This document shows positions 1 to 8,015 of a stretch of 41,946 nt of DNA, piece by piece. The stretch covers positions 1 through 41,946 of the forward strand of contig PDZX01000034.1 in the NCBI GenBank assembly GCA_002753185.1, in the 5' to 3' direction. The stretch's first letter is position 1; each line of letters opens with the position of its first letter. The position numbers and the translations under genes were made by a program. A model generated the notes under the pieces. That model was not told where the DNA came from and made no database searches. It worked only from the letters and a program-made list of their open reading frames with translations. Source of the stretch: Magnetococcales bacterium WMHbin3 (lineage in GTDB: Bacteria; Pseudomonadota; Magnetococcia; Magnetococcales; Magnetaquicoccaceae).

Positions 1-748
1 GGTCGTTGCCGAGGGTTTCCACAATGCCGATCAGGAGAATGGCCTTCTCATCGAGCAGGGATGCGAGATTTTGCAAAACGATCCGCCGTGTCGGGGCATC
101 GAAATAGATGGAGACGTTGCGAAACAGGACGATGTCGAACCGGCCCAACAGGCGCCCGATCTCCGGGTTCAACAGATTGCATTCCCGAAAGGCGACCAGC
201 CGCTTGATCGGCTCCTTCAGGAGAAATTGCCCCTCGCGCAAGTCGAAATAGCGCTCGCGCGGATAGGGAAAATCCCCCCGGAAGGAGTAGGCGCCATAGC
301 TGCCCTGGCGCGCTTTGGCGAGCGATGTCGAATCGATATCGATGCCGGTGAAGGAGAACAGGCGCGAAACTTGCGGGCCGAATTTCTCCAGCAGGGCCAT
401 GACCAGGGAGTAGGGTTCCTCGCCCGATGCGCAGCCGGCGCTCAGGATGCGCACCGGCAACGCCCGGCCCGGTTCGGCCAGCAGGCGGGGGATCAGTCGT
501 TCCACCAGCAGGCGCAACGGTTCCGGTTCGCGGAAGAAGTAGGTTTCGTTGATGGTGATCCGGGTGATCAGTTCCCGGAACTCCTCCTCGCGGATTTGCA
601 GGAGGGTCAGGTAGGCGCCGGGTTCCACGGCGCAAGACCGCATGCGCTCCTGCAAGGCGGCTTGCAGGTTTTCCGCCAGGGATCCATCGCAGGCCAGACC
701 GCATCTGGCCTTGATGAGCGCCTGGAATGGGGCCGGATCGAAATTCAT
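1..748 (-). CDS. cheR: Chemotaxis protein methyltransferase CheR (3' end cut by window edge)
   Basis: S-adenosylmethionine-dependent methyltransferase that methylates glutamates on chemoreceptors. Reading the minus strand from the ATG at 748 gives MNFDPAPFQALIKARCG, then INETYFFREPEP (the CheR N-terminal/linker signature), SAGCASGEEPYSL (the SAM-binding motif I region), a GIDID strand and FRNVSIYFD, all in the family order. About 249 codons are visible and the frame is still open at base 1, so only the last part is missing. The ATG overlaps the cheB stop as ATGA (745-748), which implies translational coupling behind mcp and cheB. FRNV where many CheRs have CRNV is a minor variation. Family assignment is secure; which receptor it serves is inferred from the neighbouring mcp. 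Confidence 0.95.
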   Translation of the reverse strand, partial: MNFDPAPFQALIKARCGLACDGSLAENLQAALQERMRSCAVEPGAYLTLLQIREEEFRELITRITINETYFFREPEPLRLLVERLIPRLLAEPGRALPVRILSAGCASGEEPYSLVMALLEKFGPQVSRLFSFTGIDIDSTSLAKARQGSYGAYSFRGDFPYPRERYFDLREGQFLLKEPIKRLVAFRECNLLNPEIGRLLGRFDIVLFRNVSIYFDAPTRRIVLQNLASLLDEKAILLIGIVETLGND

Positions 749-1785
749 GCCTGTTCTCCGGCCAGGCGGATCATCTCGCCGGCGATGGCCTCCAGGGGGA
801 GAACCCGTTGCACCACGCCGGTCTGGATGGCGGCGGCGTTCATGCCGTAGATCAGCGAGGTGGCCTCATCCTGGGCCAGGGTGACGCCTCCCCTGGCATG
901 GATTCTGGCCATGCCCCTGGCGCCGTCCTGGCCCATGCCCGTGAGGATGATGCCGACCGCGCGGTGACCGAGGATCTCCCCCGCCGATTCCAGGAGCAGA
1001 TCGCAACTGGGGTGATAGATGTCCAGTGGCGAACGGGCGACGCAGGTGTAGCGCCTGGCCGGGGTCAGGATGCAATGGGCCTCGGAGGAGACGATGTGGA
1101 TTTCGCCTGCCGTGGGGAACTCCCCCTCGGCGGCCAAGCGCACCCGCAGGCGGCACAACGAATCGAGCCAATCGGCGATGCCCTGGGCGAAGCCGTCGGA
1201 AAGGTGCTGGGCCACGACCACGGGCGCGGGAAAATCGGCGGGCAGGGCGGGCAGGATCTTGGCCAGCGCCTGAGGCCCGCCGGTGGAGGCGGCGATGGCG
1301 AAAAGACGTGGATAGCGCAAGGCCGTCGGATCGGGCATGAGGGGGAGGGCAATGCTGGGGGGAACGGGCAGGGGAGGGGGAGTGGAACGCTTGCGGCGGG
1401 TGACGACCGTCACGCCCGCCAGCAATCGCACCCTGGCGGGCAGGTCCATGGCGCCGTTTTGGCATTCGTTGATCCCCAGGACTTCCAGCGCGCCCCGTTC
1501 CATGGCCGTCGGGACGAAGCCGGTGTCGTTGTCGGAGCTGATGGCGAGGATGGGCAGCGCCTTGTGGCACATGATCTCCTCGATGGCCTGGAGGCCGGTC
1601 ATCACGGGCAGGTGGAGGCCCATGAGGAGCAGATCCGGCAAGAGCGATCGGGTCATCTCCACCGCCTGGCGGCCGTTGACCGCCTCGCCGGCCACGACGA
1701 TGGCTGGATCGGCGGCGAGGAGTTGGCGCAGCAGGGCGCGCTCCCCGGGACTGGCGTTGGCGATGAGCACGCGCAGGCGTTTCAT
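745..1785 (-). CDS. cheB: CheB-type protein-glutamate methylesterase with degenerate receiver domain
   Basis: 346 residues: an N-terminal receiver-like domain (about 1-120), a Pro/Arg linker (about 130-150) and a C-terminal methylesterase domain (about 160-345). The esterase keeps its catalytic triad motifs: serine in AASTGG, histidine in AQHL and aspartate in TGMGQDG. The receiver does not look phosphorylatable. The acidic pair after beta-1 reads IANAS instead of VDDS, and the phospho-acceptor position reads LMGLHLP where LDVEMP is usual. The conserved lysine near the end is also absent (VLGINEC). I chose the ATG at 1785 (MKRLRVLI) because the family begins there; an in-frame ATG upstream at 1812 would overlap the mcp end. 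The gene lies 16 bp after mcp and overlaps cheR by 4 bp. The product probably removes methyl groups without classical CheA control, which is inference. Confidence 0.93.
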   Translation of the reverse strand: MKRLRVLIANASPGERALLRQLLAADPAIVVAGEAVNGRQAVEMTRSLLPDLLLMGLHLPVMTGLQAIEEIMCHKALPILAISSDNDTGFVPTAMERGALEVLGINECQNGAMDLPARVRLLAGVTVVTRRKRSTPPPLPVPPSIALPLMPDPTALRYPRLFAIAASTGGPQALAKILPALPADFPAPVVVAQHLSDGFAQGIADWLDSLCRLRVRLAAEGEFPTAGEIHIVSSEAHCILTPARRYTCVARSPLDIYHPSCDLLLESAGEILGHRAVGIILTGMGQDGARGMARIHARGGVTLAQDEATSLIYGMNAAAIQTGVVQRVLPLEAIAGEMIRLAGEQA

Positions 1786-1801
1786 GGGGGAGCACTCCGC
1801 G

Positions 1802-3718
1802 TCAGGCCGCATGGAGCTTGAACTGTCCCACCAACTCTTCCATGCGCGTGGAGAGGCTCAACATCTCCTGACTGACCCGCGAGATGCTGTTGATGGAGTG
1901 GGCGGTATGCGAGGTGGCGGTGACGATCTCGCGCAGGGCGGTGACCACCTGGCTGCTGGCGATCTGCTGTTGTTGGGTGGAGAGGGAAATCTGTTGCGCG
2001 GCGGTGCTCGCCTGGCTCGCGGCCCGCACGATTTCGCCCAGCCGTTCGGAGGTGTTGGCGCTGGCGGTGGTGCCCGCAACGATGCCGGTTGCGCCCTTTT
2101 CCGAGGTGAGGATCAGGCGGTGGATGGAGTCCTGGATTTCGTTGATTCTGGACTCGATGGTATTGGTGGAGTCGGTGACGTTGTCGGCCAGGCGGCGGAT
2201 CTCCCCGGCCACCACGGAGAAGCGTCGGCCCGCCTCGCCGGCGCTGGAGGCCTCCAGGGCGGCGTTGAAGGCGATCAGCCGGGTCTGATCCGCCACGGCG
2301 TTGATGATTTCCATCACCTTGCTGATCTGTTTCGACTTGGCCCCCAGATCGAGGATCTCGCGCAGGCTCTCCTGCTTGTCGGTCTGGATGTCGCGCATGC
2401 GGCCGAGGACGGTCTCCATGGCCTCGGAACCCTTGCGGCTGTCGTCGAGGGTCAGTTTGGCGATGTCGGCCACCGACCTGGCCTGTTCGGCGATCTGGGT
2501 GGAGGAGGCGGAGAGTTCTTCCATGGTCGAGGTGATTTCCGCCACCGACGCGGAGAGTTCGGCGGAGGTGGCCGCCTCGCCGGTGGTGGCCTTGGTGATC
2601 TCGTGGGCCGCCGTGTGGAGTTTGCCGGCGTTTTCGCCCACGGCGGCGGCCAGGTCATGGAGTTTGCGGCGCATCTCTTCCGTGGCGCGGGCCAGGGTGG
2701 TGATTTCGTCGTTGCCGGTGAGGGGGATGGCCCCTCCCAGGTAGCCTGCCGCCACCCGATTGACCCCATGCATGATGGTGTGGATGCGCCGGATGATATG
2801 ACGCGCCAGGAGCGTGGCGAGCAGCAGGCCGAACAGCATCGCGCCGATGCCGATGGAGATGGCCGAGGCGCGCGCCGCCTTGAGCGAGGCCTGATAGGGG
2901 GTGGAGTCCATGGCGATTTCGATGACGCCGATGGGTTTGCCGGAGTAGTCGTGCACCGGGGCGGCGTAGATGGCCATGGGAACGCCACGGATCTCGGCGT
3001 GTTGGAGCAGGGGTTCGCCCGCCATGGCCTGCTTGAGCAGACTTTCGTCCAGCAAAGGCTGGGTGCCCAGGGTGGATCCCAGGGTTTTGAACCCTCCTTC
3101 CTTGTTCTGGAGGTGCAGGCCGGAATCGACGCCGTTGCGTTTTTTGAAGGTGTCGAAGAAGAGTTGTCCGAAGGTGAAGCCGAACTCCACGGAGCCGATG
3201 TGCTGGTCGTTGTGCCGCACCGGGACGATGCCGCGCGCGCCGAGTCCGGCCACGCCGCTTTCCAGGCCGCGCGTGGGGGTGACATTCTTGTTGGTGGCGG
3301 TGACGGTATGGCGGAAGGAGGAGAGGTCATCCCCGAATTTTCCCGGCTGGTGGACCCGCAGCCAGGAGGTGGCCGGGGGGGTGTGGAACTGGAACTGTTC
3401 CACGCCGTACTCCTTGTTCATGACCGGGAAACCGGGCACGAACAGCTCCCTGAGGGCTTGCCGGTCATCGGCGGCGAATTTTTCCCTGACCAGGGGGATG
3501 CCGGCGACCAGGGCGCTCATGGCCTCGGCGGTACGGCTTTCTGCGGCGATGGCGTTGTGAATCGCCTTGAGATGGGCATCCAGGGCGTTGCGTTCCGATT
3601 GGTGAATCAGGTCGCGCATGTTGGCGAGGTTGGTGAGGGTCAGCACCACGCCGACCGAGAGGATGGCAATACCCATCACTAGCAGGATTTTGACCCAGAG
3701 TCGCAGATGATCCAACAT
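1802..3718 (-). CDS. Methyl-accepting chemotaxis protein with dCache_3-like periplasmic sensor
   Basis: 638 residues. A TM helix near residues 8-28 (LWVKILLVMGIAILSVG) is followed by a periplasmic sensor of about 250 residues. That sensor carries VEQFQFHTPPATSWLRVHQP and FGDDLSSFR, typical of the dCache_3 fold found in receptors and sensor kinases. A second TM (about 290-312) and HAMP segment follow, then a long coiled signalling domain with the hairpin-tip-like segment DQTRLIAFNAALEASSAGE. The start at 3718 (MLDHLRLW) is preceded by GAGGAG at good spacing; the frame is open further upstream but without a ribosome site. It is the first gene of the mcp-cheB-cheR operon. The ligand cannot be read from sequence; related sensors bind small organic or quinone-type molecules. 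Confidence 0.93.
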   Translation of the reverse strand: MLDHLRLWVKILLVMGIAILSVGVVLTLTNLANMRDLIHQSERNALDAHLKAIHNAIAAESRTAEAMSALVAGIPLVREKFAADDRQALRELFVPGFPVMNKEYGVEQFQFHTPPATSWLRVHQPGKFGDDLSSFRHTVTATNKNVTPTRGLESGVAGLGARGIVPVRHNDQHIGSVEFGFTFGQLFFDTFKKRNGVDSGLHLQNKEGGFKTLGSTLGTQPLLDESLLKQAMAGEPLLQHAEIRGVPMAIYAAPVHDYSGKPIGVIEIAMDSTPYQASLKAARASAISIGIGAMLFGLLLATLLARHIIRRIHTIMHGVNRVAAGYLGGAIPLTGNDEITTLARATEEMRRKLHDLAAAVGENAGKLHTAAHEITKATTGEAATSAELSASVAEITSTMEELSASSTQIAEQARSVADIAKLTLDDSRKGSEAMETVLGRMRDIQTDKQESLREILDLGAKSKQISKVMEIINAVADQTRLIAFNAALEASSAGEAGRRFSVVAGEIRRLADNVTDSTNTIESRINEIQDSIHRLILTSEKGATGIVAGTTASANTSERLGEIVRAASQASTAAQQISLSTQQQQIASSQVVTALREIVTATSHTAHSINSISRVSQEMLSLSTRMEELVGQFKLHAA

Positions 3719-4202
3719 GGAGGCTCCTCGATCAGGAAGGAAGAAAGGTTCGACAGGGGTGGAGCTGGTCGATTTTCCACGATTCCTGAATATCATAGCG
3801 TATTTCGGTTGGAAACGCCACAAGGGACGCTTGAGGCATGGCCATGGGGTGTCATCTCGCCGTGTTTGGTGGAAGATCGGTCACACGGGTTCATGTTACC
3901 TCACACGGAGCGCAATTGCACCATAAGGAAATAGATTGACAGGCCATGCCGACCGAGGATCCGGCATGGCCGAAACAAGAGGAGACGGTGGACGTCCAGG
4001 ATGGATCAGCGTAGACTTGGGCTTGTCGGGTGAAACGGAAGCGGGCACTGCTGGGGAGCAACCCGCCAGGGATAACCCGTCAGGGATCATCGAGCCGAGA
4101 GTTGGGACGAGGGGAGATACCCCTTGTCCATTCCCAACACCTCGGACGATAGACCCTCAATGCCTCAAAAAAAACCGTTCGAAGGGCGGAATGCCGATCC
4201 CG
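3719..4202. other. Intergenic region with two strong hairpins at the left edge of the accessory island
   Basis: No convincing gene. Two structures stand out. One is a perfect 10-bp inverted repeat GGCCATGCCG/CGGCATGGCC at 3942-3951 and 3962-3971 with a 10-base loop and no T-run. The other is a compound hairpin at 4101-4138: outer stem GTTGGG/CCCAAC, middle AC/GT and inner AGGGG/CCCCT around loop AGATA. Short CAGGGAT repeats lie at about 4064 and 4081. The stretch separates the mcp promoter region from the truncated DUF3883 fragment. It could hold a structured RNA, a transposon end or just a junction scar. I cannot match it to a known RNA family. Confidence 0.5.
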
Positions 4203-4433
4203 AGGAAAGGGCGTGCCAAGGGACAGACCACCATCACGGTGACCCGCAACGAGATCCTGTACGGGTTGAACCAGACGGACAAGTTCATTCTGGCGATTGT
4301 GCTGGTGGATGGGAATCGGACCGAGGGGCCTTATTATTTGCGCAATCCGTTCCAGAAAGAGCCGGATTGGGCGGTGACCAGTCTCAATTTGGATCTGCAT
4401 GAACTCTTGAAAAAGGCTTGCACAGCATGTTGA
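4203..4433 (+). pseudogene. C-terminal remnant of a DUF3883-domain protein
   Basis: Translation from about 4203 gives [20 protein letters not shown], then [25 protein letters not shown] and [12 protein letters not shown]. This is the end of the DUF3883 (NO VEIN C-terminal-like) domain, usually found at the C-terminus of much larger proteins, often helicases or restriction/defence-associated proteins. The frame is open back to 3936, but nothing upstream of KGRAKG resembles the family, so the rest of the gene is gone. Its TGA (4431-4433) overlaps the ATG of the next gene (4427), the coupling expected of an operon. I therefore read it as the truncated first gene of a three-gene cassette. The domain call is from recognition of the motif pattern and is fairly confident. 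Confidence 0.7.
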
Positions 4434-5611
4434 CTCTCGATCAATTGCAGGCATATCTGGCTGACTTGGAATCGGATCGTGTGGAACGTACCACTTCCAC
4501 CGACAAGACCGATAAATTTGCTCAAGCGGTTTGCGCTTTTGCCAACGATTATCCCAACCATCGGCAACCGGGTTATCTCATCGTCGGGGCCAATGATCGA
4601 GGCGAGCCTGCTGGTTTGACTGTAACCGACGAACTACTGCAAAGACTTGCTGCCTTGCGATCCGATGGCAACATCCTGCCGCTTCCGGCACTGTCTGTCG
4701 GTCAGTTCGCTCTTGACGGAGGGCAACTTGCTGTGGTCGAGGTTCAGCCTTCTGATCTGCCACCAGTGCGCTACAAGGGGCAGGTCTGGCTGCGTGTCGG
4801 GCCGCGCAAAGCCATTGCCAGCGAGCAGGAAGAGCGCATTCTGATGGAGCGGCGCATAGCCAATGCACGTAGTTTCGACGCCATGCCGGTGTCAGATGCC
4901 CTTATCGGTGATTTATCATTGACTTTATTTGAATCCTATCGGCATGAGGTTATCGACCCGGAGATTATCGTGTCCAATCACCGTCCGTTGGAAGACCAAC
5001 TGGCGTCGCTACGTTTTTTCAACAATCGGGCCAAGCAGCCGACTGTAGCCGGTATCGTGATGTTCGGGAAAAATCTGCGTTATTTTTTGCCTGGTGCTTA
5101 TATTCAATTCTTGCGTCTTCCGGGCACAACCCTCACTGAAATACCAGACAACCAGGCTGAAATATCCGGAGACCTGCTGACCGTATTACGCGAACTGGAT
5201 GCCGTGCTTAAAGCCAATATCCAGACTGGATTGGAACAGATCACTACGCTTCGCGAGCGTTTTGCTCCTGACTACCCACAAATTGCCATCCGAGAGTTAC
5301 TGCTGAATTCTGTCATGCATAGGGACTACCAATCCAACACACCAGTACGTTTTTACTGGTTCTCCGACCGGATTGAAATTCAAAGCCCAGGAGGATTGTA
5401 CGGCGAGGTTACACTGCAAACGCTCACCCAAGCCAACAGCTATCGCAATCCAGTCATTGCCGAGTGCATGAAATCGCTCGGTTATGTCAATCGCTTTGGA
5501 TACGGTATTCAGCGTGCGCAAAAATTATTAAATGATAATGGTAATCTGCCTGCTGAATTTGATATTAATGACAAGGTGTTTCTTGTCACTATTCGCAGGA
5601 GATTCGCATGA
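4427..5611 (+). CDS. Schlafen/AlbA_2 domain protein with C-terminal HATPase_c_4-type domain
   Basis: 394 residues. The N-terminal half is an AlbA_2 (Schlafen-type) domain: an acidic start [12 protein letters not shown], then [15 protein letters not shown] and [16 protein letters not shown], ending in [25 protein letters not shown]. The C-terminal half carries the GHKL-like/RecG-C-like module: [56 protein letters not shown]. In this family such proteins are annotated as ATP-binding or transcriptional regulators; several are linked to defence. I chose the ATG at 4427; an in-frame TTG at 4418 is possible. It overlaps the DUF3883 remnant upstream by 7 bp and the ParA gene downstream by 4 bp. Codon use is clearly more AT-rich than in the flanking genes, which suggests transfer. 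The biochemical role is unknown. Confidence 0.85.
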   Translation: MLTLDQLQAYLADLESDRVERTTSTDKTDKFAQAVCAFANDYPNHRQPGYLIVGANDRGEPAGLTVTDELLQRLAALRSDGNILPLPALSVGQFALDGGQLAVVEVQPSDLPPVRYKGQVWLRVGPRKAIASEQEERILMERRIANARSFDAMPVSDALIGDLSLTLFESYRHEVIDPEIIVSNHRPLEDQLASLRFFNNRAKQPTVAGIVMFGKNLRYFLPGAYIQFLRLPGTTLTEIPDNQAEISGDLLTVLRELDAVLKANIQTGLEQITTLRERFAPDYPQIAIRELLLNSVMHRDYQSNTPVRFYWFSDRIEIQSPGGLYGEVTLQTLTQANSYRNPVIAECMKSLGYVNRFGYGIQRAQKLLNDNGNLPAEFDINDKVFLVTIRRRFA

Positions 5612-6591
5612 AATCGATTGCTTTTTTCAACAATAAAGGCGGCGTAGGAAAAACTTCTCTTATATATCATTTGGCTTGGATGTTTGCAGAACGCGGCATC
5701 AAGGTGCTGGCCGTTGATCTTGATCCACAGGCCAACCTCACGTCCATGTTCCTGGAGGAGGAGAGACTGGAAGCATTATGGCCAGATGGCGATCATCAGC
5801 AGACCGTATATGGAGTCATTAGCCCCATCCTTCGTGGCATTGGGGATATCGCGCAACCTTTTGTCGAAAAGCTTGCACCAAGGCTTGGCTTGATTCCGGG
5901 TGATTTGGGATTATCTCGATTCGAAGATAAACTTTCAGAGGCATGGCCTAAATGCCACAACCGTGATGAATCGGCATTTCGCACAATGACCGCCTTTCAT
6001 CGTCTTGTGTTGCAAGGCGCGGATTGGGATACAGACATTGCCTTGATTGATGTGGGTCCCAACCTGGGGGCGATCAACCGTGCAGCCTTGATCGCTTCAG
6101 ATTATGTCGTGTTGCCTCTAGGTGCCGATTTATTCTCGCTGCAAGAGATGAAGAACCTGGGGCCGACCATGCGCGACTGGCGGACGATCTGGAAGGAATT
6201 GCTCAGCAAAGCTCCAACCGATCTTCCCATGCCGACAGGTTTAATGAGTCCACTTGGTTACGTTGTCAGTCAACATGGCATTCGTGAAAGCCGACCAGTG
6301 AAATCTTACCATCGCTGGGTGGATCGCATCCCCCGCATTTACCGCGAAGCTGTGTTGAATGAACAGGTTGATGTGCCGCCCAGACCCGAACTAGACCCTT
6401 ATTCGCTTGCAATGCTCAAGCATTATCGCAGTTTGATGTCTATGGCTATGGATTGCAATAAGCCAATGTTCTTTCTTAAAGCTGCCGATGGTGCCATTGG
6501 TTCGCACACCCAGGCTGTACGCGACTGTTATAGTGATTTTTTTATCCTGGCAAAACGTATTGCTTCTTTTACTGGTCTTGTATTGAGTTAA
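5608..6591 (+). CDS. ParA/MinD-family ATPase
   Basis: 327 residues. It begins [17 protein letters not shown], the deviant Walker A of ParA/MinD ATPases, followed by VDLDPQANLTS (switch I/Walker A'-type) and DIALIDVGPNLGAINRAAL (Walker B region), then VLPLGADLFSLQEM. A C-terminal half richer than plasmid ParA follows (LGYVVSQHGIRESRPVKSYHRW). The ATG overlaps the AlbA_2 gene stop (ATGA at 5608-5611). No ParB-like gene or centromere-like repeat array lies nearby, so a partition role is not supported. As the partner of the AlbA_2 protein it more likely works in a two- or three-protein complex. Its low GC matches its partner and differs from the chromosome on both sides. Confidence 0.88.
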   Translation: MKSIAFFNNKGGVGKTSLIYHLAWMFAERGIKVLAVDLDPQANLTSMFLEEERLEALWPDGDHQQTVYGVISPILRGIGDIAQPFVEKLAPRLGLIPGDLGLSRFEDKLSEAWPKCHNRDESAFRTMTAFHRLVLQGADWDTDIALIDVGPNLGAINRAALIASDYVVLPLGADLFSLQEMKNLGPTMRDWRTIWKELLSKAPTDLPMPTGLMSPLGYVVSQHGIRESRPVKSYHRWVDRIPRIYREAVLNEQVDVPPRPELDPYSLAMLKHYRSLMSMAMDCNKPMFFLKAADGAIGSHTQAVRDCYSDFFILAKRIASFTGLVLS

Positions 6592-6670
6592 TACCCATGC
6601 CCACCATCAAATCCCCCAAAAAGCTCATTCTAACATTGCAACAAACACTGATTGGGAGGCGTTGCATCAG

Positions 6671-6817
6671 ATGATCCGCCTCTATACCCTCTGCGAGCGC
6701 AAAGCTGGGTCGAGGATGCGCGCTACTACCAACGAACTGGTCACCGCCTGGAACGGAATGGAACAGGTCTCCCGTCAGGTGGGGATCATTGGCACGCAAA
6801 CGGTTATGGATGTGTGA
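6671..6817 (+). CDS. Small unrecognised ORF upstream of antitoxin gene (48 aa, possibly a fragment)
   Basis: An ATG at 6671 opens 48 codons (MIRLYTLCERKAG ... GIIGTQTVMDV) ending at TGA 6815-6817, 10 bp before the antitoxin ATG. GGGAGG lies 11 bp upstream, a loose ribosome site. The same frame stays open upstream through ATNTDWEALHQ without a good start, so this may be the tail of a lost gene rather than a real small gene. Residues such as TNELVTAWNGMEQV look protein-like and helical. I recognise no family. Confidence 0.35.
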   Translation: MIRLYTLCERKAGSRMRATTNELVTAWNGMEQVSRQVGIIGTQTVMDV

Positions 6818-6827
6818 GGAGACAACC

Positions 6828-7109
6828 ATGTTGAAGAGCTATGAAGCGATTTATGATCGAGGACAATTCCGTTGGCTGGGACCACCTCCAGACATCGAGC
6901 AGGCACGGGTCATCGTGACGGTATTGCCTCCCCAGCAGACGATTGCGCATGAAAAACCAATCTCACGCCCTCTGCCGTCAGACAAGATCAAGGGGAGCAC
7001 GCGCATTCCAGGAGATATCGTCGCTTCGCCCTATTCGGAGAAGGAGTGGGAAGCCATGTTCGAACGGACGGCGCGACAACTGGAAGGCGATCCAGAGGCG
7101 TTCAAATGA
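6828..7109 (+). CDS. Type II toxin-antitoxin system antitoxin-like protein
   Basis: 93 residues, MLKSYEAIYDRGQFRWL then IEQARVIVTVLPP, and a C-terminal tail GSTRIPGDIVASPYSEKEWE. The short beta-rich N-terminus (self- and DNA-binding in such families) plus a charged C-terminal tail that would wrap a toxin is the usual antitoxin plan. The N-terminus resembles small antitoxins paired with PIN-domain toxins. GAGGAGA lies 7 bp upstream of the ATG at 6828, an excellent ribosome site. The next frame starts at 7106 in an ATGA overlap, as in VapBC-type operons, but that toxin is truncated. An orphan antitoxin may be kept as a repressor or as protection against a homologous toxin elsewhere. Confidence 0.7.
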   Translation: MLKSYEAIYDRGQFRWLGPPPDIEQARVIVTVLPPQQTIAHEKPISRPLPSDKIKGSTRIPGDIVASPYSEKEWEAMFERTARQLEGDPEAFK

Positions 7110-7186
7110 ATGGCTTCGAATGGTTGTTGTTGGACACCTATAGGAACAGGTCATGCGCATTCGTGCCGCACCATGGTTTCAATTAA
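7106..7186 (+). pseudogene. Truncated PIN-domain (VapC-like) toxin start
   Basis: The frame overlapping the antitoxin stop reads MNGFEWLLLDT, which matches the start of a PIN ribonuclease (hydrophobic strand ending in the first catalytic Asp, normally followed by N..I). After LLLDT the reading changes to YRNRSCAFVPHHGFN and stops at 7186. The toxin is therefore cut after about 11 residues, just where sequence of pst-operon character begins. The position, the 4-bp overlap and the LLLDT motif support the call; the fragment is too short for certainty. It marks the right edge of the accessory island. Confidence 0.55.
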
Positions 7187-7221
7187 AAGAGGGGTCGCGC
7201 CCAGGCTCCCGGCCTGGGCGC
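7187..7221 (-). terminator. Rho-independent terminator of the pst operon
   Basis: Perfect 10-bp stem GCGCCCAGGC/GCCTGGGCGC (7197-7206 and 7212-7221) with a 5-base loop. Read on the minus strand it lies 8 bp beyond the second pstB stop and is followed by GACCCCTCTTTTAATT, a modest T-run. It ends the operon that starts at pstS. Confidence 0.75.
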
Positions 7222-7229
7222 GGGAGGGG

Positions 7230-8015
7230 TCAGCCGTAGCGGCCTTCGATGTAGTCGGCGGTTTCTTTGTGGGCAGGGGTGACGAACAGCTTTTCGGTGG
7301 GGGCGTGTTCCACCACTTTGCCCATCAGCATGAAGATGCACTCCTCGCTGGCGCGCCGGGCTTGCGCCATGTTGTGGGTGACGATCAGGATGGAATAGCG
7401 GCCTCGCAGCTCCCAGATCAGCTCCTCCACGGCGGCGGTTCCCTTGGGATCCAGGGCGGAACAGGGTTCGTCCATCAGCAGAATCGACGGCTTGACCGGC
7501 AACAGCCGGGCGATGCACAGTTTCTGCATTTCTTCCAGGGAGAGTCCCACGGATGCCTTCTGATGCAGGCGGTCTTTCACCTGGTCCCAGAGCAGCACCT
7601 GACGCAGGGCGTCCTCGACGATGGCGTCCTCCTCGCTTTTGGAACTGGATTTTGCGTTATGAATCCGATGGCCGAACAGGATGTTGTCCCGGATCGAGAT
7701 GGGCAACGGATTGGGGCGCTGGAAGACCATCCCCACCTGTTTGCGCAATTGGGCCAGTTCCACGTTCGGTTCGTAGATGTTCTGGTCGAGTACCTCGATG
7801 GCCCCCTTGATGCGCACGTAGCCGAGGCGTTCGTTGATGCGGTCCACGCTGCGCAGGAAGGTGGATTTGCCGCATCCGCTCGGACCGATCAGGCTGGTGA
7901 TGATTCCCTGCTTGATCTTGAGGTTGATGTCGAACAGGGCTTGAAAGGTTCCGTACCAAAGATTGAGATCCTTGGTGTTGATGGCAAGCGGTTCTGTCGC
8001 GTTGCTGGTGTTCAT
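7230..8015 (-). CDS. pstB: Phosphate ABC transporter ATP-binding protein, PstB paralogue with degenerate signature motif
   Basis: 261 residues, ATPase of the high-affinity phosphate importer. Its own nucleotide-binding motifs are intact: Walker A GPSGCGKS (44-51), Q-loop VFQRP (Gln about 99), Walker B LLMDEP (about 179-184) and H-loop IVTHN (His about 214). The ABC signature is not: it reads VGLSLEEMQ (about 156-164) where PstB normally has LSGGQQQ. The protein starts at 8015 with ATGA overlap to the preceding pstB and is last in the operon, before a terminator. Because an ABC site combines one subunit's Walker motifs with the other's signature, this protein would complete a canonical site only with the LSGGQ of the neighbouring PstB. 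A heterodimer is inference. Confidence 0.93.
   Translation of the reverse strand: MNTSNATEPLAINTKDLNLWYGTFQALFDINLKIKQGIITSLIGPSGCGKSTFLRSVDRINERLGYVRIKGAIEVLDQNIYEPNVELAQLRKQVGMVFQRPNPLPISIRDNILFGHRIHNAKSSSKSEEDAIVEDALRQVLLWDQVKDRLHQKASVGLSLEEMQKLCIARLLPVKPSILLMDEPCSALDPKGTAAVEELIWELRGRYSILIVTHNMAQARRASEECIFMLMGKVVEHAPTEKLFVTPAHKETADYIEGRYG

Noticed and set aside
727..1821. Plus-strand frames over cheB and mcp (also 1337-3682)
   Set aside because: Antisense to genes with complete family motifs; the products are Gly/His/Asp-rich and lack homology signs.
5608..6591. Plasmid partition locus
   Set aside because: No ParB-like gene, no iteron or centromere-like repeats, no replication gene; the gene is coupled to an AlbA_2 gene instead.
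6569..6829. Minus-strand 86-codon frame over the small ORF region
   Set aside because: No ribosome site, no family resemblance, and it overlaps the end of parA and the antitoxin leader on the other strand.
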